Part shown: positions 35,555-45,012 of the stretch, piece after piece | Layout: each line of letters begins with the position of its first letter | Position numbering within the stretch: position 1 is the first letter of the stretch | NCBI RefSeq assembly: GCF_006715025.1 | Contig: NZ_VFMK01000001.1 | Span: forward strand, 5,456,001 to 5,520,000 | DNA: 64,000 nt | Source of the DNA: Serratia fonticola | GTDB lineage: Bacteria > Pseudomonadota > Gammaproteobacteria > Enterobacterales > Enterobacteriaceae | Direction of reading: 5' to 3' | Notes under the pieces: model-generated | Seen by the model: only the letters and a program-made list of their open reading frames with translations | What the model was told of the DNA's origin: nothing | Databases searched by the model: none | Made by a program: the position numbers and the translations under genes

Positions 35555-36109
35555 ATGAAAAAAAGTAGCATGCTAATGATATCGCTGCTGTTGGCCCCTT
35601 TTTTGGCCTCTGCTCACAATTTCCAGCTCCAACAACGGGTGGCCCCAATTGGCGTCAGCGACAAAGGAGAACTGGATTACGTTGATAACCAGTTTAGCTA
35701 CAAGGCCTGGAATAGCGCTCAACTCAGCGGGAAAGTGCGAGTTGTACAGCATATTGCAGGCAGGACGTCGGCCAAGGATATGAACGATCCGCTCATCGAA
35801 GCCATTAAGGCCGCCAAGTTACCGCACGATCGTTACCAAACGACGACAATCGTCAATACCGATGACGCTATCATTGGTACCGCGATGTTTGTGCGCAACA
35901 GTATTGAAGACAATAAGAAAGCGTTTCCCTGGTCACAGTTCATTGTCGACAGCAAGGGCAACGTCAAAAAGGCCTGGGATCTACAACCGAAAGGCTCAGC
36001 AATTGTGGTGCTGGATAAAGAGGGCAAGATCCAATTTGCCAAAGATGGCGCATTGACGCCACAAGAGGTGCAGCAGGTGATGGAGATGCTGCACCAGTTG
36101 CTGAAATAA
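35555..36109 (+). CDS. ytfJ: YtfJ-family periplasmic protein
   Basis: 184 residues from ATG at 35555, preceded by AGGAGA. Signal peptide of about 21 residues (MLMISLLLAPFLASA) and then a thioredoxin-like fold with segments such as VRVVQHIAGR, NTDDAIIGTAMFVRNSIEDN and GSAIVVLDKEGKIQF. No CxxC motif is present, so ordinary disulfide chemistry is unlikely. Function unknown. It sits between ytfK and cysQ, as in E. coli. Confidence 0.92.
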   Translation: MKKSSMLMISLLLAPFLASAHNFQLQQRVAPIGVSDKGELDYVDNQFSYKAWNSAQLSGKVRVVQHIAGRTSAKDMNDPLIEAIKAAKLPHDRYQTTTIVNTDDAIIGTAMFVRNSIEDNKKAFPWSQFIVDSKGNVKKAWDLQPKGSAIVVLDKEGKIQFAKDGALTPQEVQQVMEMLHQLLK

Positions 36110-36151
36110 CGTTTAAACGTTGTCCCGCATTTGCTGCTGGCGGGGCAACGT

Positions 36152-36892
36152 TTAGAACAGAGAAACCCTAAAACCGGGATTCAGGAAAGACTCACGCGGC
36201 GTGTACAACAGCGGCTTGCCCTGCCAATCGTGGATTTGCGCCCCGGCAGCCACCGCTACCGCGTGCCCCGCCGCCGTATCCCAGATATTGGTTGGCCCAA
36301 AACGCGGATAGAGCTGTGCTTTCCCTTCCGCCACCAGGCAAAACTTCAATGATGACCCTACCGAAACGGTCTGGTGATCTCCCAACTGTTGCAGATAATC
36401 CCTTAATTCATCGTCACTATGAGAACGGCTGACGACCACCAAAGGCGGCTCGGCATTACTTACGCTAATCTCCCGGCGGCGTCCCCCTTCTTCTTTCCAG
36501 GCCTTGCCACGCTCGGCAAGATACAGCACATCCAATACTGGGGCATAGACTACCCCCATCACCGCCTCGCCCTCTTCGATCAGCGCGATATTGACCGTAA
36601 ACTCTCCGTTACGGTGCAAAAACTCTTTAGTCCCATCGAGCGGATCGACAAGCCAATAGCGCGTCCAATTGCGGCGGATTTCCCAGGCAGGAGGATCTTC
36701 CTCCGACAGCAAAGGAATATCCGGCGTCAGGATCGCCAGGCCACGTTTAATAATATGATGCGCGGCCAGATCGGCGGCGGTGACCGGTGAATCATCTTTT
36801 TTCTGTGCCACATCAAGCGGTTGCTGGCCGTTATACACCGCCATGATCGCCGTACCCGCCTCACGGGACAATTGGCAAATCTGCTCCAACAT
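36152..36892 (-). CDS. cysQ: 3'(2'),5'-bisphosphate nucleotidase CysQ
   Basis: 246 residues from ATG at 36892, with GAGGTG upstream; the open frame has four extra codons. It removes PAP/PAPS in sulfur assimilation. The inositol-phosphatase-family metal motifs are LLSEEDP, WLVDPLDGTKEF (Asp-Pro-Leu-Asp-Gly-Thr) and NIWDTAAGHAVAVAAGA. It is convergent with ytfJ and divergent from cpdB. Confidence 0.97.
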   Translation of the reverse strand: MLEQICQLSREAGTAIMAVYNGQQPLDVAQKKDDSPVTAADLAAHHIIKRGLAILTPDIPLLSEEDPPAWEIRRNWTRYWLVDPLDGTKEFLHRNGEFTVNIALIEEGEAVMGVVYAPVLDVLYLAERGKAWKEEGGRRREISVSNAEPPLVVVSRSHSDDELRDYLQQLGDHQTVSVGSSLKFCLVAEGKAQLYPRFGPTNIWDTAAGHAVAVAAGAQIHDWQGKPLLYTPRESFLNPGFRVSLF

Positions 36893-37194
36893 AGTGCACC
36901 TCAAACTTTCAGTTCCGTGGGAAGTGTCCCCCTGATCCAGGCTGCCCCCTCAATTGACCACCCGAGGATTGAGGGATACAGCCTAACTTGCAGCCTAGTT
37001 TTTTTGCACAGAATATGCATCTCAACCCACTAAGCCACCATATTTCCTCGACTCTTCGCTGTCACAACTTTGCACATCTGTGCGTTACATTCGGTAATTT
37101 TCTGCCAAACTTCACAGTTTGTTGAGATTAGCGATGGTAATTACGTACCCTTTTGCGACTTTCTCGTCAAATAATAACGGAATGGAGATAGCCA
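36893..37194. other. cysQ-cpdB divergent intergenic region
   Basis: No gene seen. It holds an 8-bp inverted repeat CCCTCAAT / ATTGAGGG (36947-36975) of unknown role. Promoters for both genes must lie here; I see no convincing CRP site. Confidence 0.5.
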
Positions 37195-39147
37195 ATGTTT
37201 AAACGTCCGCTGGGATTATCTGCTCTCGCACTCCTGGTTTGCGCTTCGGCACAGGCAGCCACGGTTGATTTACGCGTGCTGGAAACCACCGACCTGCACA
37301 GTAACATGATGGACTACGACTATTATAAGGATAAACCAACCGACAAATTCGGTCTGGCTCGTACCGCAAGCCTGATCCAAGAGGCCCGCCAACAGGTGAT
37401 CAACAGCGTGCTGGTCGATAACGGCGACATTATTCAGGGCAGTCCACTGGGCGACTACATGGCCGCCAAGGGTTTGCAGCCCGGTGATATTCATCCCGTC
37501 TATAAGGCCATGAATACCTTGGATTACGCGGTAGGGAATATCGGCAACCACGAATTCAACTATGGACTCGACTATCTGAAAAAGGCTCTGGCTGGTGCCA
37601 AGTTCCCCTACATCAACGCCAATGTCATTGACGCCGCCACGCAAAAGCCGTTGTTCACCCCTTACATTATTGTCGATACGCCGGTAAAAGACCGTGATGG
37701 AGAGACACATACTTTGCGTATCGGCTACATCGGCTTTGTGCCACCACAGATCCTGATCTGGGATAAGGCTAACCTGCAGGGGAAAGTGACGGTCAATGAC
37801 ATCACCGAAACCGCCAAACACTATGTGCCGGAAATGCGTAAGCAAGGTGCCGATCTGGTCGTGGCGATCCCGCATTCGGGTCTCTCCAGCGAGCCCTATA
37901 AAGCGATGGCTGAGAATTCAGTGTATTACCTTAGCCAGATCCCTGGCATCGACGCCATCATGTTCGGCCACGCACATGCGCTCTTCCCAAGTAGAGAATT
38001 CATCGATATTCAAGGTGCGGACATCAGCCAAGGCCTGCTGAATGGCGTACCTGCGGTGATGCCAGGCCAGTGGGGCGATCATCTTGGCGTGGTGGATCTG
38101 CAGTTGAATAACGACGCCGGCAGTTGGAGGGTAATCGCCGCAAAAGCGGAAGCACGGCCGATTTACGACAAAGAAAACAAGCGATCGTTGGCGGAGGAGG
38201 ATCCTGCGTTAGTGAAAGTGTTGGCGGAAGATCACCAAGGGACGCGTGAGTTCGTCAGCAAGCCTATTGGCAAATCCGACGGCAATATGTACAGCTATCT
38301 GGCCTTGGTGCAGGACGATCCCACCGTGCAGATCGTCAATAATGCACAGAAAGCCTACGTAGAACACTATATTCAAGGCGACCCGGACCTGGCCGATCTA
38401 CCGGTACTCTCCGCCGCCGCACCATTCAAAGTGGGTGGGCGCAAGAACGATCCCGCCAGCTTTGTGGAAGTAGAGAAAGGCCAACTCACGTTCCGTAATG
38501 CTGCCGATCTCTATCTCTACCCGAATACCCTGGTCGTAGTTAAAGCAAGCGGCAAAGACGTGAAAGAGTGGCTGGAATGCTCCGCGGGCCAATTCAATCA
38601 GATCGACGTTAACAGCCGCAAACCGCAGCAACTGATCAACTGGAACGGCTTCCGCACCTATAATTTTGACGTGATCGATGGTGTGAGTTATCAGATTGAT
38701 GTCAGCCAACCGGCGCGCTATGACGGAGAGTGTGTACTGATTAATGATAAAGCGGAACGCATCAAGCAACTGACCTTTAAGGGCAAACCGATCGATCCCA
38801 ATGCAACTTTCCTGGTCGCAACCAATAACTATCGCGCTTACGGCGGCAAATTTGCCGGGACGGGTGATAAGCATATCGCCTTCGCCTCCCCCGATGAAAA
38901 CCGCTCAATATTGGCGGCGTACATCAGCGCAGAAACCCAAAAACACGGCGCGGTGCACCCTCAGGCTGACAATAACTGGCGCCTGGCCAGTTTCAGCAGC
39001 ACAAAATCGCTGGATATCCGCTTTGAAACTTCACCAAGCGAAAAAGCGGCCGCATTTATTAAAGATCATGCGCAATATCCAATGAAGTCTGTGGGCAATG
39101 ACAGTATCGGTTTTGCGCTGTATAAGATTGATCTGCAAACACAGTGA
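37195..39147 (+). CDS. cpdB: 2',3'-cyclic-nucleotide 2'-phosphodiesterase / 3'-nucleotidase
   Basis: 650 residues. Signal peptide (about 1-21, LLVCASAQA), then a metallophosphatase domain with LETTDLHSNMMDYDYY, VDNGDIIQGSPLGDY, NIGNHEFNYGLDYL and MFGHAHALFP, then a C-terminal 5'-nucleotidase domain. Periplasmic salvage of nucleotides. The ATG is preceded by GGAG. Confidence 0.97.
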   Translation: MFKRPLGLSALALLVCASAQAATVDLRVLETTDLHSNMMDYDYYKDKPTDKFGLARTASLIQEARQQVINSVLVDNGDIIQGSPLGDYMAAKGLQPGDIHPVYKAMNTLDYAVGNIGNHEFNYGLDYLKKALAGAKFPYINANVIDAATQKPLFTPYIIVDTPVKDRDGETHTLRIGYIGFVPPQILIWDKANLQGKVTVNDITETAKHYVPEMRKQGADLVVAIPHSGLSSEPYKAMAENSVYYLSQIPGIDAIMFGHAHALFPSREFIDIQGADISQGLLNGVPAVMPGQWGDHLGVVDLQLNNDAGSWRVIAAKAEARPIYDKENKRSLAEEDPALVKVLAEDHQGTREFVSKPIGKSDGNMYSYLALVQDDPTVQIVNNAQKAYVEHYIQGDPDLADLPVLSAAAPFKVGGRKNDPASFVEVEKGQLTFRNAADLYLYPNTLVVVKASGKDVKEWLECSAGQFNQIDVNSRKPQQLINWNGFRTYNFDVIDGVSYQIDVSQPARYDGECVLINDKAERIKQLTFKGKPIDPNATFLVATNNYRAYGGKFAGTGDKHIAFASPDENRSILAAYISAETQKHGAVHPQADNNWRLASFSSTKSLDIRFETSPSEKAAAFIKDHAQYPMKSVGNDSIGFALYKIDLQTQ

Positions 39148-39261
39148 TTGACCGATGGGCGCGTTGCATAGCGCCCAATAGCCCTAGACGCTGGCTGTGG
39201 CCCAGCGGGAACATAAAATCAGGGCACCGCTAAGGCACCCTGATTCCAATCCTGTAACAGG

Positions 39262-39882
39262 TTACAGAATTTCCAGCAGCTCGACGTCAAACACCAACGC
39301 GCTGAACGGCGGGATCGAGGCACCGGCACCACGCTCGCCATAGGCCAGGTTGTGTGGAATATACAGCTGCCATTTGGAGCCGACCGGCATCAGCGTCAGC
39401 GCTTCGATCCACCCCGGAATCACGCCGCTGACCGGGAATTCGGCCGGTTGACCACGCTCAACAGAGCTGTCGAACACATCACCGTTGATCAGGCGGCCAG
39501 TATAGTGCACACGCACACGATCCTGGCGGGATGGGATTGGGCCAGTACCCTGCTCCAGTACGGAGAACTGCAGGCCAGACTCTGTCAGTGTCACTTCATC
39601 ACGCTTGGCGTTATCTTCCAGGAACTTCTGGCCTTCTACCGCCATCGCCTTCTGACGCTCAAGACGCACAGCGTCTGCACGCTCGTGGATTTCACGCAGC
39701 GCACGATGCACCACATCCACCGGAACCGCCGGGGCATTCCCTTCCAGCGCATCACGCAGGCCAGCCAGCAAAGCTTCTGGTTGTAAACCTTCCAGGCCGG
39801 ACTCTTGCAGTTGCTGGCCGACCTGTAAACCAATCCCGTAACTTGCTTGCGCTTCAACGCTGTCAAAAGAAGGGGTTGTCAT
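39262..39882 (-). CDS. fklB: FKBP-type peptidyl-prolyl isomerase FKBP22
   Basis: 206 residues. N-terminal dimerisation helices (about 1-80, SYGIGLQVGQQLQESG) and a C-terminal FKBP domain with VRVHYTGRLINGDVFDSS, GVIPGWIEALTLMPVG and IPHNLAYGERGAG. It has no signal peptide, so it is cytoplasmic, as is E. coli FklB. Convergent with cpdB. Confidence 0.96.
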   Translation of the reverse strand: MTTPSFDSVEAQASYGIGLQVGQQLQESGLEGLQPEALLAGLRDALEGNAPAVPVDVVHRALREIHERADAVRLERQKAMAVEGQKFLEDNAKRDEVTLTESGLQFSVLEQGTGPIPSRQDRVRVHYTGRLINGDVFDSSVERGQPAEFPVSGVIPGWIEALTLMPVGSKWQLYIPHNLAYGERGAGASIPPFSALVFDVELLEIL

Positions 39883-40126
39883 GGGGGGTTTTCCTTTAAT
39901 CTGTAAAAAGTCGAAAGCGCAGCATAACAGTGCCGGAAAGCCGGGTAAAATCTTGTGTGGAGAATGATGACTTTTGTCGTAGAAAAAGAAACAATAACCT
40001 TCTGTTAACGCTTGGTGTCATACTCCCTTTGAGCACCTTTCGTATCAAACAGTTAGCGAGCGGTTTTCGGGCACGGCTCAAGGCCAGAACCTGATCCCCT
40101 TGAATATGCGGGTCAAACCCGCAAAT

Positions 40127-40143
40127 TGAAAGACGACGGGTAC
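40127..40143. repeat. Solo right end of the ATACCC repeat family
   Basis: TTGAAAGACGACGGGTAC, nearly identical to the right end of the next copy (TTGAAAGACGACGGGTAT at 40250-40267), with no matching left end found. It directly abuts the full copy at 40146. Confidence 0.5.
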
Positions 40144-40145
40144 AG

Positions 40146-40267
40146 TACCCTATGGATTTCAAGTTGCAGCCAGGCACCAAGCTGGCTCATCCTCAGGAGC
40201 TTACTTAGGTCAGTGACTGAGGGTGAGATAGTGCATAACAACATTGCAGCTTGAAAGACGACGGGTA
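40146..40267. repeat. ATACCC-ended palindromic repeat upstream of ytfB
   Basis: About 122 bp. Left end TACCCTATGGATTTCAAG, right end (reverse complement) ATACCCGTCGTCTTTCAAG. It fills much of the 439-nt fklB-ytfB gap and ends 54 nt before the ytfB start codon, so it may affect ytfB expression. Confidence 0.7.
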
Positions 40268-40321
40268 TACCGTGGGGTTAGCAGTACACTTTTATGTTTA
40301 CGCAGTCGAAGAGAGGTCACC

Positions 40322-41002
40322 ATGGGCAGAATCGCGCCCAGGAGAAGGAAAACCACCCGAGTCTATCAGCCGCTGCTGCGCTCCTGGCTGAACCTGAGCC
40401 AGCGTCTGAAGCCCGGCCCGGCACACGAAGTGCCAGAATCAGCCGAGGAACCAGATTTACAACCGCCACGGCAAAATGACAAAGGGCGGGAGCTCAAAGC
40501 CTTGCTGCTCAAGATTTGGCATCTGCCGGACAGCTTCCACTGGATGGAGCCGCTGCCCTATTTTCACCGCCGTTGGGTGATCATTTTTGGTGCGATACTG
40601 CTGCTCTCCCTGCTTTGGCCGTACACCGACGATAGCGCGTCACGTTCGTTCCCGGTAACCAGCCAGGAGAACACTGTCCCATTGCAGGCTCAATTGCACA
40701 ATGAAGGCCAACAGCAACCACAGTCACAGCCAGACAGCGGCAACTGGCAACGTTATCAGATCCAGTCCGGGCAAACGCTGGCACAGCTGTTCCGCGATAA
40801 TAACCTGCCAGTAAATGAAGTGTTTGCCATGGCGCAGGTTGAGGGGAGAGATAAGCCGCTCAGCAACCTTAAAGCCGGGCAGGAAGTGCGTATTGAGCGT
40901 AATGCCAACGGTGTGATTACCGCACTTTCCGTCACGACGGCAGATAACAGCGAAGCCCTGTTCCGCCGCCAGGCTGATGGTAGCTACCTACGCATCCGCT
41001 AG
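40322..41002 (+). CDS. ytfB: OapA/LysM-domain cell-envelope protein YtfB
   Basis: 226 residues from ATG at 40322, with GAGAGG upstream; the longer open frame runs into the repeat element. A basic cytoplasmic N-terminus (GRIAPRRRKTTRVYQ) leads to one transmembrane helix (about residues 86-101, WVIIFGAILLLSLLWP). A Gln-rich linker and a C-terminal OapA domain follow (WQRYQIQSGQTLAQLFRDNNLP, LKAGQEVRIERNANG). E. coli YtfB is linked to cell division and glycan binding. Overlaps the next gene's end by 4 nt. Confidence 0.9.
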   Translation: MGRIAPRRRKTTRVYQPLLRSWLNLSQRLKPGPAHEVPESAEEPDLQPPRQNDKGRELKALLLKIWHLPDSFHWMEPLPYFHRRWVIIFGAILLLSLLWPYTDDSASRSFPVTSQENTVPLQAQLHNEGQQQPQSQPDSGNWQRYQIQSGQTLAQLFRDNNLPVNEVFAMAQVEGRDKPLSNLKAGQEVRIERNANGVITALSVTTADNSEALFRRQADGSYLRIR

Positions 41003-41358
41003 CCTTTACATTGTTTCAGCAGGAATTCGCGCAGTACAACCCCTTGGTTGTGCTGTGTATCTTTACTGCCATACAACAAGGTCAAAGACTCCCCCTGCTG
41101 CAACAACGCCACCAGCGGCTGCCAGGCATCATTTTCTGCCAGCTGCTGATGATAGCGCAGAGCAAACTCATCCCAGCGATCGGTATGCTGGTGAAACCAC
41201 TGGCGTAATGCATTATCCGGCGCGACCTCTTTTAGCCACACGACGCCCTGTAGCCTTTCTTTACTCACGCCGCGTGGCCACAGCCGGTCGATCAGATAGC
41301 AGTTTTTCGGCGCAGGCGCGCTGAACTCGTAAACGCGTTGTAGGGTGATGTCTGCCAT
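40999..41358 (-). CDS. DUF488 family protein (YeaO-like)
   Basis: 119 residues from ATG at 41358, with AGGAGA upstream. The DUF488 signature DRLWPRGVSKERL is near residue 23, followed by LKEVAPDNALRQWFHQH and a C-terminal LLYGSKDTQHNQGVVLREFL. Function of the family is unknown. It is convergent with ytfB, and the two stop codons share sequence. Confidence 0.88.
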   Translation of the reverse strand: MADITLQRVYEFSAPAPKNCYLIDRLWPRGVSKERLQGVVWLKEVAPDNALRQWFHQHTDRWDEFALRYHQQLAENDAWQPLVALLQQGESLTLLYGSKDTQHNQGVVLREFLLKQCKG

Positions 41359-41419
41359 TTTGCTTCTCCTTGCCAACAGATAGCCACAGACTAGCGCGTT
41401 TTACCTGACGCTGAAAAGC

Positions 41420-41446
41420 AAAACGCCAGCACGAGGCTGGCGTTTT
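41420..41446 (-). terminator. Terminator of the rpsF-priB-rpsR-rplI operon
   Basis: AAAACGCCAGC-ACGAG-GCTGGCGTTTT hairpin 21 nt after the rplI stop codon; symmetric A/T flanks allow it to work on both strands. Confidence 0.88.
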
Positions 41447-41466
41447 AACTTGGCTGGCAGTCGCGA

Positions 41467-41919
41467 TTAAGCTTCTGCAACCACCACTACATTCAGCTGT
41501 GCGAACACATCGCTGTGTACCTGGAAGTGCACTTCGTGCTCACCTGTGGTACGCAGAACGCCGTTCGGCAGACGAACTTCGCTCTTGGCAACTTCAACAC
41601 CTGCCGCAGTCACTGCGTCAGCGATGTCGCGGGTACCGATAGAGCCGAACAGTTTACCTTCGTCGCCAGCTTTAGACGCGATGGTTACTGTTGCCAGTTC
41701 GTTGATCTTGGTTGCGCGAGCTTCTGCAGCAGCCAGAACGTCAGCCAGTTTGGCTTCCAGTTCAGCACGGCGTGCTTCGAAGAACTCTACGTTTTTCTTG
41801 GTAGCAGGAACAGCTTTGCCCTGTGGTACCAGGAAGTTACGGGCATAACCCGCTTTAACGTTAACTTGATCACCCAGGCTGCCCAGGTTTGCTACTTTAT
41901 CAAGCAGAATAACTTGCAT
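41467..41919 (-). CDS. rplI: 50S ribosomal protein L9
   Basis: 150 residues. N-terminal rRNA-binding domain MQVILLDKVANLGSLGDQVNVKAGYARNFLVP, a long connecting helix (about 41-75) and the C-terminal domain (VRLPNGVLRTTGEHEVHFQVHSDV). Last gene of the operon, 39 nt after rpsR. Confidence 0.98.
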   Translation of the reverse strand: MQVILLDKVANLGSLGDQVNVKAGYARNFLVPQGKAVPATKKNVEFFEARRAELEAKLADVLAAAEARATKINELATVTIASKAGDEGKLFGSIGTRDIADAVTAAGVEVAKSEVRLPNGVLRTTGEHEVHFQVHSDVFAQLNVVVVAEA

Positions 41920-41958
41920 TACCTTATCCTCTCAAAGTCGTTAATGGACAGTGGCCGA

Positions 41959-42508
<550 letters not shown>

Positions 42509-42516
42509 AGCGGCAA

Positions 42517-42915
42517 TTACTCTTCAGAATCCCCAGCATCTACATCATCTGCGGTTTCGTTAGCGAAGTCTTCGCGGCGATCGCCACGACGTTCGTCTTT
42601 CGCTTTAACCATCGGAGATGCTTCAGTTACCGCGTGCTTAACGCGCATAACCATGCTACGGATAACGGCGTCGTTGAAGCGGAAGTTAGTTTCCAGCTCA
42701 TCGATCGCTTCCTGCGGCGCTTCAACGTTCAGCAGAACGTAGTGAGCTTTGTGCAGTTTGTTGATCGGATAAGCCAGCTGACGGCGGCCCCAGTCTTCCA
42801 GACGGTGAATCTGACCTTGCGCGTTAGTGATGGTAGCACTGTAACGCTCGATCATGCCCGGAACCTGTTCGCTTTGGTCAGGATGGACCATAAAAACGAT
42901 TTCGTAATGACGCAT
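42517..42915 (-). CDS. rpsF: 30S ribosomal protein S6
   Basis: 132 residues (MRHYEIVFMVHPDQSEQVPGMIERY ... HYVLLNVEAP). The C-terminus ends in two glutamates (DSEE), the acceptor type for RimK polyglutamylation. First gene of the operon, with AAGGAG 9 nt upstream of the ATG. Confidence 0.98.
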   Translation of the reverse strand: MRHYEIVFMVHPDQSEQVPGMIERYSATITNAQGQIHRLEDWGRRQLAYPINKLHKAHYVLLNVEAPQEAIDELETNFRFNDAVIRSMVMRVKHAVTEASPMVKAKDERRGDRREDFANETADDVDAGDSEE

Positions 42916-42985
42916 CGAATTGCTCCTTACGGATTATTCAGCCTCCTGTCAGGGTCAACCGCGGCCCATGGAAGCAAGGAACGTG
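42916..42985 (-). promoter_or_regulatory. Candidate S6:S18-binding leader of rpsF
   Basis: The rpsF leader reads ...GACAGGAGGCTGAATAATCC then GTAAGGAGCAATTCG before the ATG. I recall this sequence as strongly conserved in enterobacterial rpsF leaders, which are known to bind the S6:S18 complex for autogenous control. The fold was not computed. Confidence 0.35.
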
Positions 42986-43357
42986 TATGTGTGTGCGGCT
43001 GAAAAATGACGCGTAATTATACTGGCGCAGGGGGGGAAACTCAAGGACTGAGTAGGATTTATTGCTGTTTATCCAGGTGGCCACGGCAAATAGCACGATT
43101 TGCCGGTAAGCAAAGCGATGTATACCGATCCATTAGTTTAAAAAATCTTTCAATAAAATCATCACTCACGCGCAAATCACCATCATTTTTTTTGAATAAG
43201 GTCATCAAAAGTGCGCGCTTTTTTATCCTGCATCAAGGTCTAAAATTACTCTATCCGCCGCAGAACGAGCAGCGAAAAGAATCGAAGTTATTCAATACTG
43301 ATAAATAACTTTCGCTATTGAGCCGCCTGCCATAGTGAAAAGTTAAGAGAGGCACTT
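42986..43357. other. rpsF-yjfY divergent intergenic region
   Basis: No credible gene. AT-rich toward yjfY. It should contain the promoters of the S6 operon and of yjfY. An open frame at 43006-43308 lacks recognisable features and was not called. Confidence 0.5.
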
Positions 43358-43624
43358 ATGAAACATATCACCCTCGCTACCGCCATCGCATTGCTGTTTT
43401 CCGTCAATGCCATAGCCGCCACAGAAATTACCTCACACCAAGCGGCACAGCGCCAAAGCATTGGGTTTATCAGCCTGGATCAAGAAGTGGTTTCGCCTGA
43501 TGATGCAATTTCTCAAATAAACCAGATTGCCGATCAACGCGGTGCCACGGCTTACCATATTATTGCCCTGCATGAACCTGGTAGCACCGCATCAATCCAC
43601 GTCAGCGCCGAACTATATCGCTAA
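43358..43624 (+). CDS. yjfY: YjfY-like DUF1471 periplasmic protein
   Basis: 88 residues: signal peptide (about 1-20, IALLFSVNAIAA) and a DUF1471 domain (QRQSIGFISL, QINQIADQRGATAYHIIALHEPGS, HVSAELYR). It is closest to E. coli YjfY (GATYYHVILMREPGS, HASADIYR as I recall) and has the same position, divergent from rpsF. Third DUF1471 gene in this window. A GAGAGG lies upstream of the ATG. Confidence 0.88.
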   Translation: MKHITLATAIALLFSVNAIAATEITSHQAAQRQSIGFISLDQEVVSPDDAISQINQIADQRGATAYHIIALHEPGSTASIHVSAELYR

Positions 43625-43691
43625 GCGAAAATGCCGCACCAGGGAACCAAACCGCACAGAAAAGCGGTGACTCGTGAAACAACCTTGCCCT

Positions 43692-43716
43692 GCCCCCTCC
43701 CTCTGGGGGCTTTTTT
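43692..43716 (+). terminator. Terminator after yjfY
   Basis: GCCCCC / GGGGGC stem with a 7-nt loop, then six T residues. It overlaps the stop codon of the convergent yjfP gene. Confidence 0.85.
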
Positions 43717-44467
43717 ATAGCGAACGCTGGAAAAAGGTCGCCGTTGCCGCCAATGCGCCAGGCGTGATTCGGTGCCGGACATCAGGCTCGGTAATATAGG
43801 TCAGGTGCTGACCCAGTCCCCGCTGATGCAGCTCGTTAGCCAACCGCTCACTTTCTGCTGCCGGTACCACATCATCGGTTTCACCGTGCCATAACAACAA
43901 CGGCCGCCCGGCCAGATTTTCCCAATGATGCTCTACTTCATAAGCGGCCAAAGAGGAGAGACGGGCCGCGAAGGCGGCATCATTCAACGGTTGCCCCTGG
44001 GGATCCAATGGCGGGTATAACCTCTGCGCCAGTGACGTGAAATAACCAGACCCCATCAGGCTGGCGGCCGCTTTCACCCAGGCATAACGGCGAAACGCCC
44101 CCAACGTGGTCATCCCCCCCATGGAGGCTCCAGCCACCCCGACACGCTCTGCGTCGATCAATCCACGTTGAGCAAAATGCGCTTTGAGCGCGGGTAACTC
44201 ATCAACATTACGCTTCAGGATCTCCCAGAAATGCGCCAGTCTGCGTGTTTCGTCACCATCAAAACGCTCGCCGTGCATCTCACAGTCGGGCAAAACCACG
44301 CGAAAACCAACCTTGGCTAACGCATAGGCGAAGTAGGCGTATACCTCTTTTGACGAGGTATAACCATGGTAGAAAAACACCGTCGGTAACGGTTTCTCAT
44401 AGTTCCCGCTGGGCACTGCGTGGATCACGGCAATTTCACCGACCCGCTCATCATGGATCTCGATCAT
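43715..44467 (-). CDS. yjfP: Alpha/beta-hydrolase esterase YjfP
   Basis: 250 residues. Oxyanion region PTVFFYHGYTSSKE, nucleophile elbow GASMGG (VGVAGASMGGMTTLGAFR), the acid region LLLWHGETDDVVP and the histidine in TEPDVRHRITPGAL give a complete Ser-Asp-His triad. E. coli YjfP has carboxylesterase activity on short esters in vitro. It is divergent from bsmA. Confidence 0.93.
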   Translation of the reverse strand: MIEIHDERVGEIAVIHAVPSGNYEKPLPTVFFYHGYTSSKEVYAYFAYALAKVGFRVVLPDCEMHGERFDGDETRRLAHFWEILKRNVDELPALKAHFAQRGLIDAERVGVAGASMGGMTTLGAFRRYAWVKAAASLMGSGYFTSLAQRLYPPLDPQGQPLNDAAFAARLSSLAAYEVEHHWENLAGRPLLLWHGETDDVVPAAESERLANELHQRGLGQHLTYITEPDVRHRITPGALAATATFFQRSL

Positions 44468-44590
44468 TGGTTTCCCCTATAGCCAATCGGTTCATCATGA
44501 CAAAAATCGGCCAACGGCAATAGTTCATTACGTTCTACTATAAGCAAATACGTTACACTGGTTACCAGAAAGGATTTTGTGAGGCTAGCC

Positions 44591-44899
44591 ATGAATCTTT
44601 CCCGTCCCTTGACGACCTTATTAGTGATAGCCCTGTTGTCGGGTTGTAGCGTATTTAAAACCACGCCCAAACCGCCGCCACCACCGACCAACCAGGCACA
44701 GGAGATCACTCGTGCTCAAACCTTTGGGCTGGAAAAAATGACGACAATCAGCGCGTTGGTTCGTGGCAGCCCGATGAACGTGGAAGCAGAGATCCAGCGT
44801 AAAGCCAATGCCAGCGGTGCACGCTATTACATGATCATCATGAATAGCGAAACCATCGTGCCAGGCCAATGGTATTCCCAGGCGATACTTTATCGCTAA
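44591..44899 (+). CDS. bsmA: Biofilm/peroxide stress lipoprotein BsmA (YjfO)
   Basis: 102 residues from ATG at 44591, with GAGG seven bases upstream; an in-frame GTG at 44579 would add four residues. The lipobox LLSGC puts the lipidated cysteine at residue 19. A proline-rich linker (PKPPPPPTNQ) leads to a DUF1471-type domain (KANASGARYYMIIMNSETIVPGQWYSQAILYR). It lies next to yjfP, as in E. coli. Fourth DUF1471-type gene here. Confidence 0.9.
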   Translation: MNLSRPLTTLLVIALLSGCSVFKTTPKPPPPPTNQAQEITRAQTFGLEKMTTISALVRGSPMNVEAEIQRKANASGARYYMIIMNSETIVPGQWYSQAILYR

Positions 44900-44980
44900 C
44901 GCCTTGAAGAAAGATGAAAACGGGTGCCTGAATATCCCCTTGTTACCTGAAGCGGCAGAGGTGTTGGCTACGGATGCTCG

Positions 44981-45012
44981 CCCCAGTCACTGACACAAGT
45001 CAGTGACTGGGG
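44981..45012. terminator. 14-bp perfect hairpin between bsmA and the tpsA-type gene
   Basis: CCCCAGTCACTGAC-ACAA-GTCAGTGACTGGGG. No T run follows on either strand. It lies inside a wider imperfect palindrome (44934-45054) with GGTGCC at one end and GGCACC at the other, between two convergent genes. Confidence 0.55.

Noticed and set aside
43006..43308. 100-codon open frame between rpsF and yjfY
   Set aside because: No recognisable domain, poor ribosome-binding site, and it covers the expected promoter region of the S6 operon.
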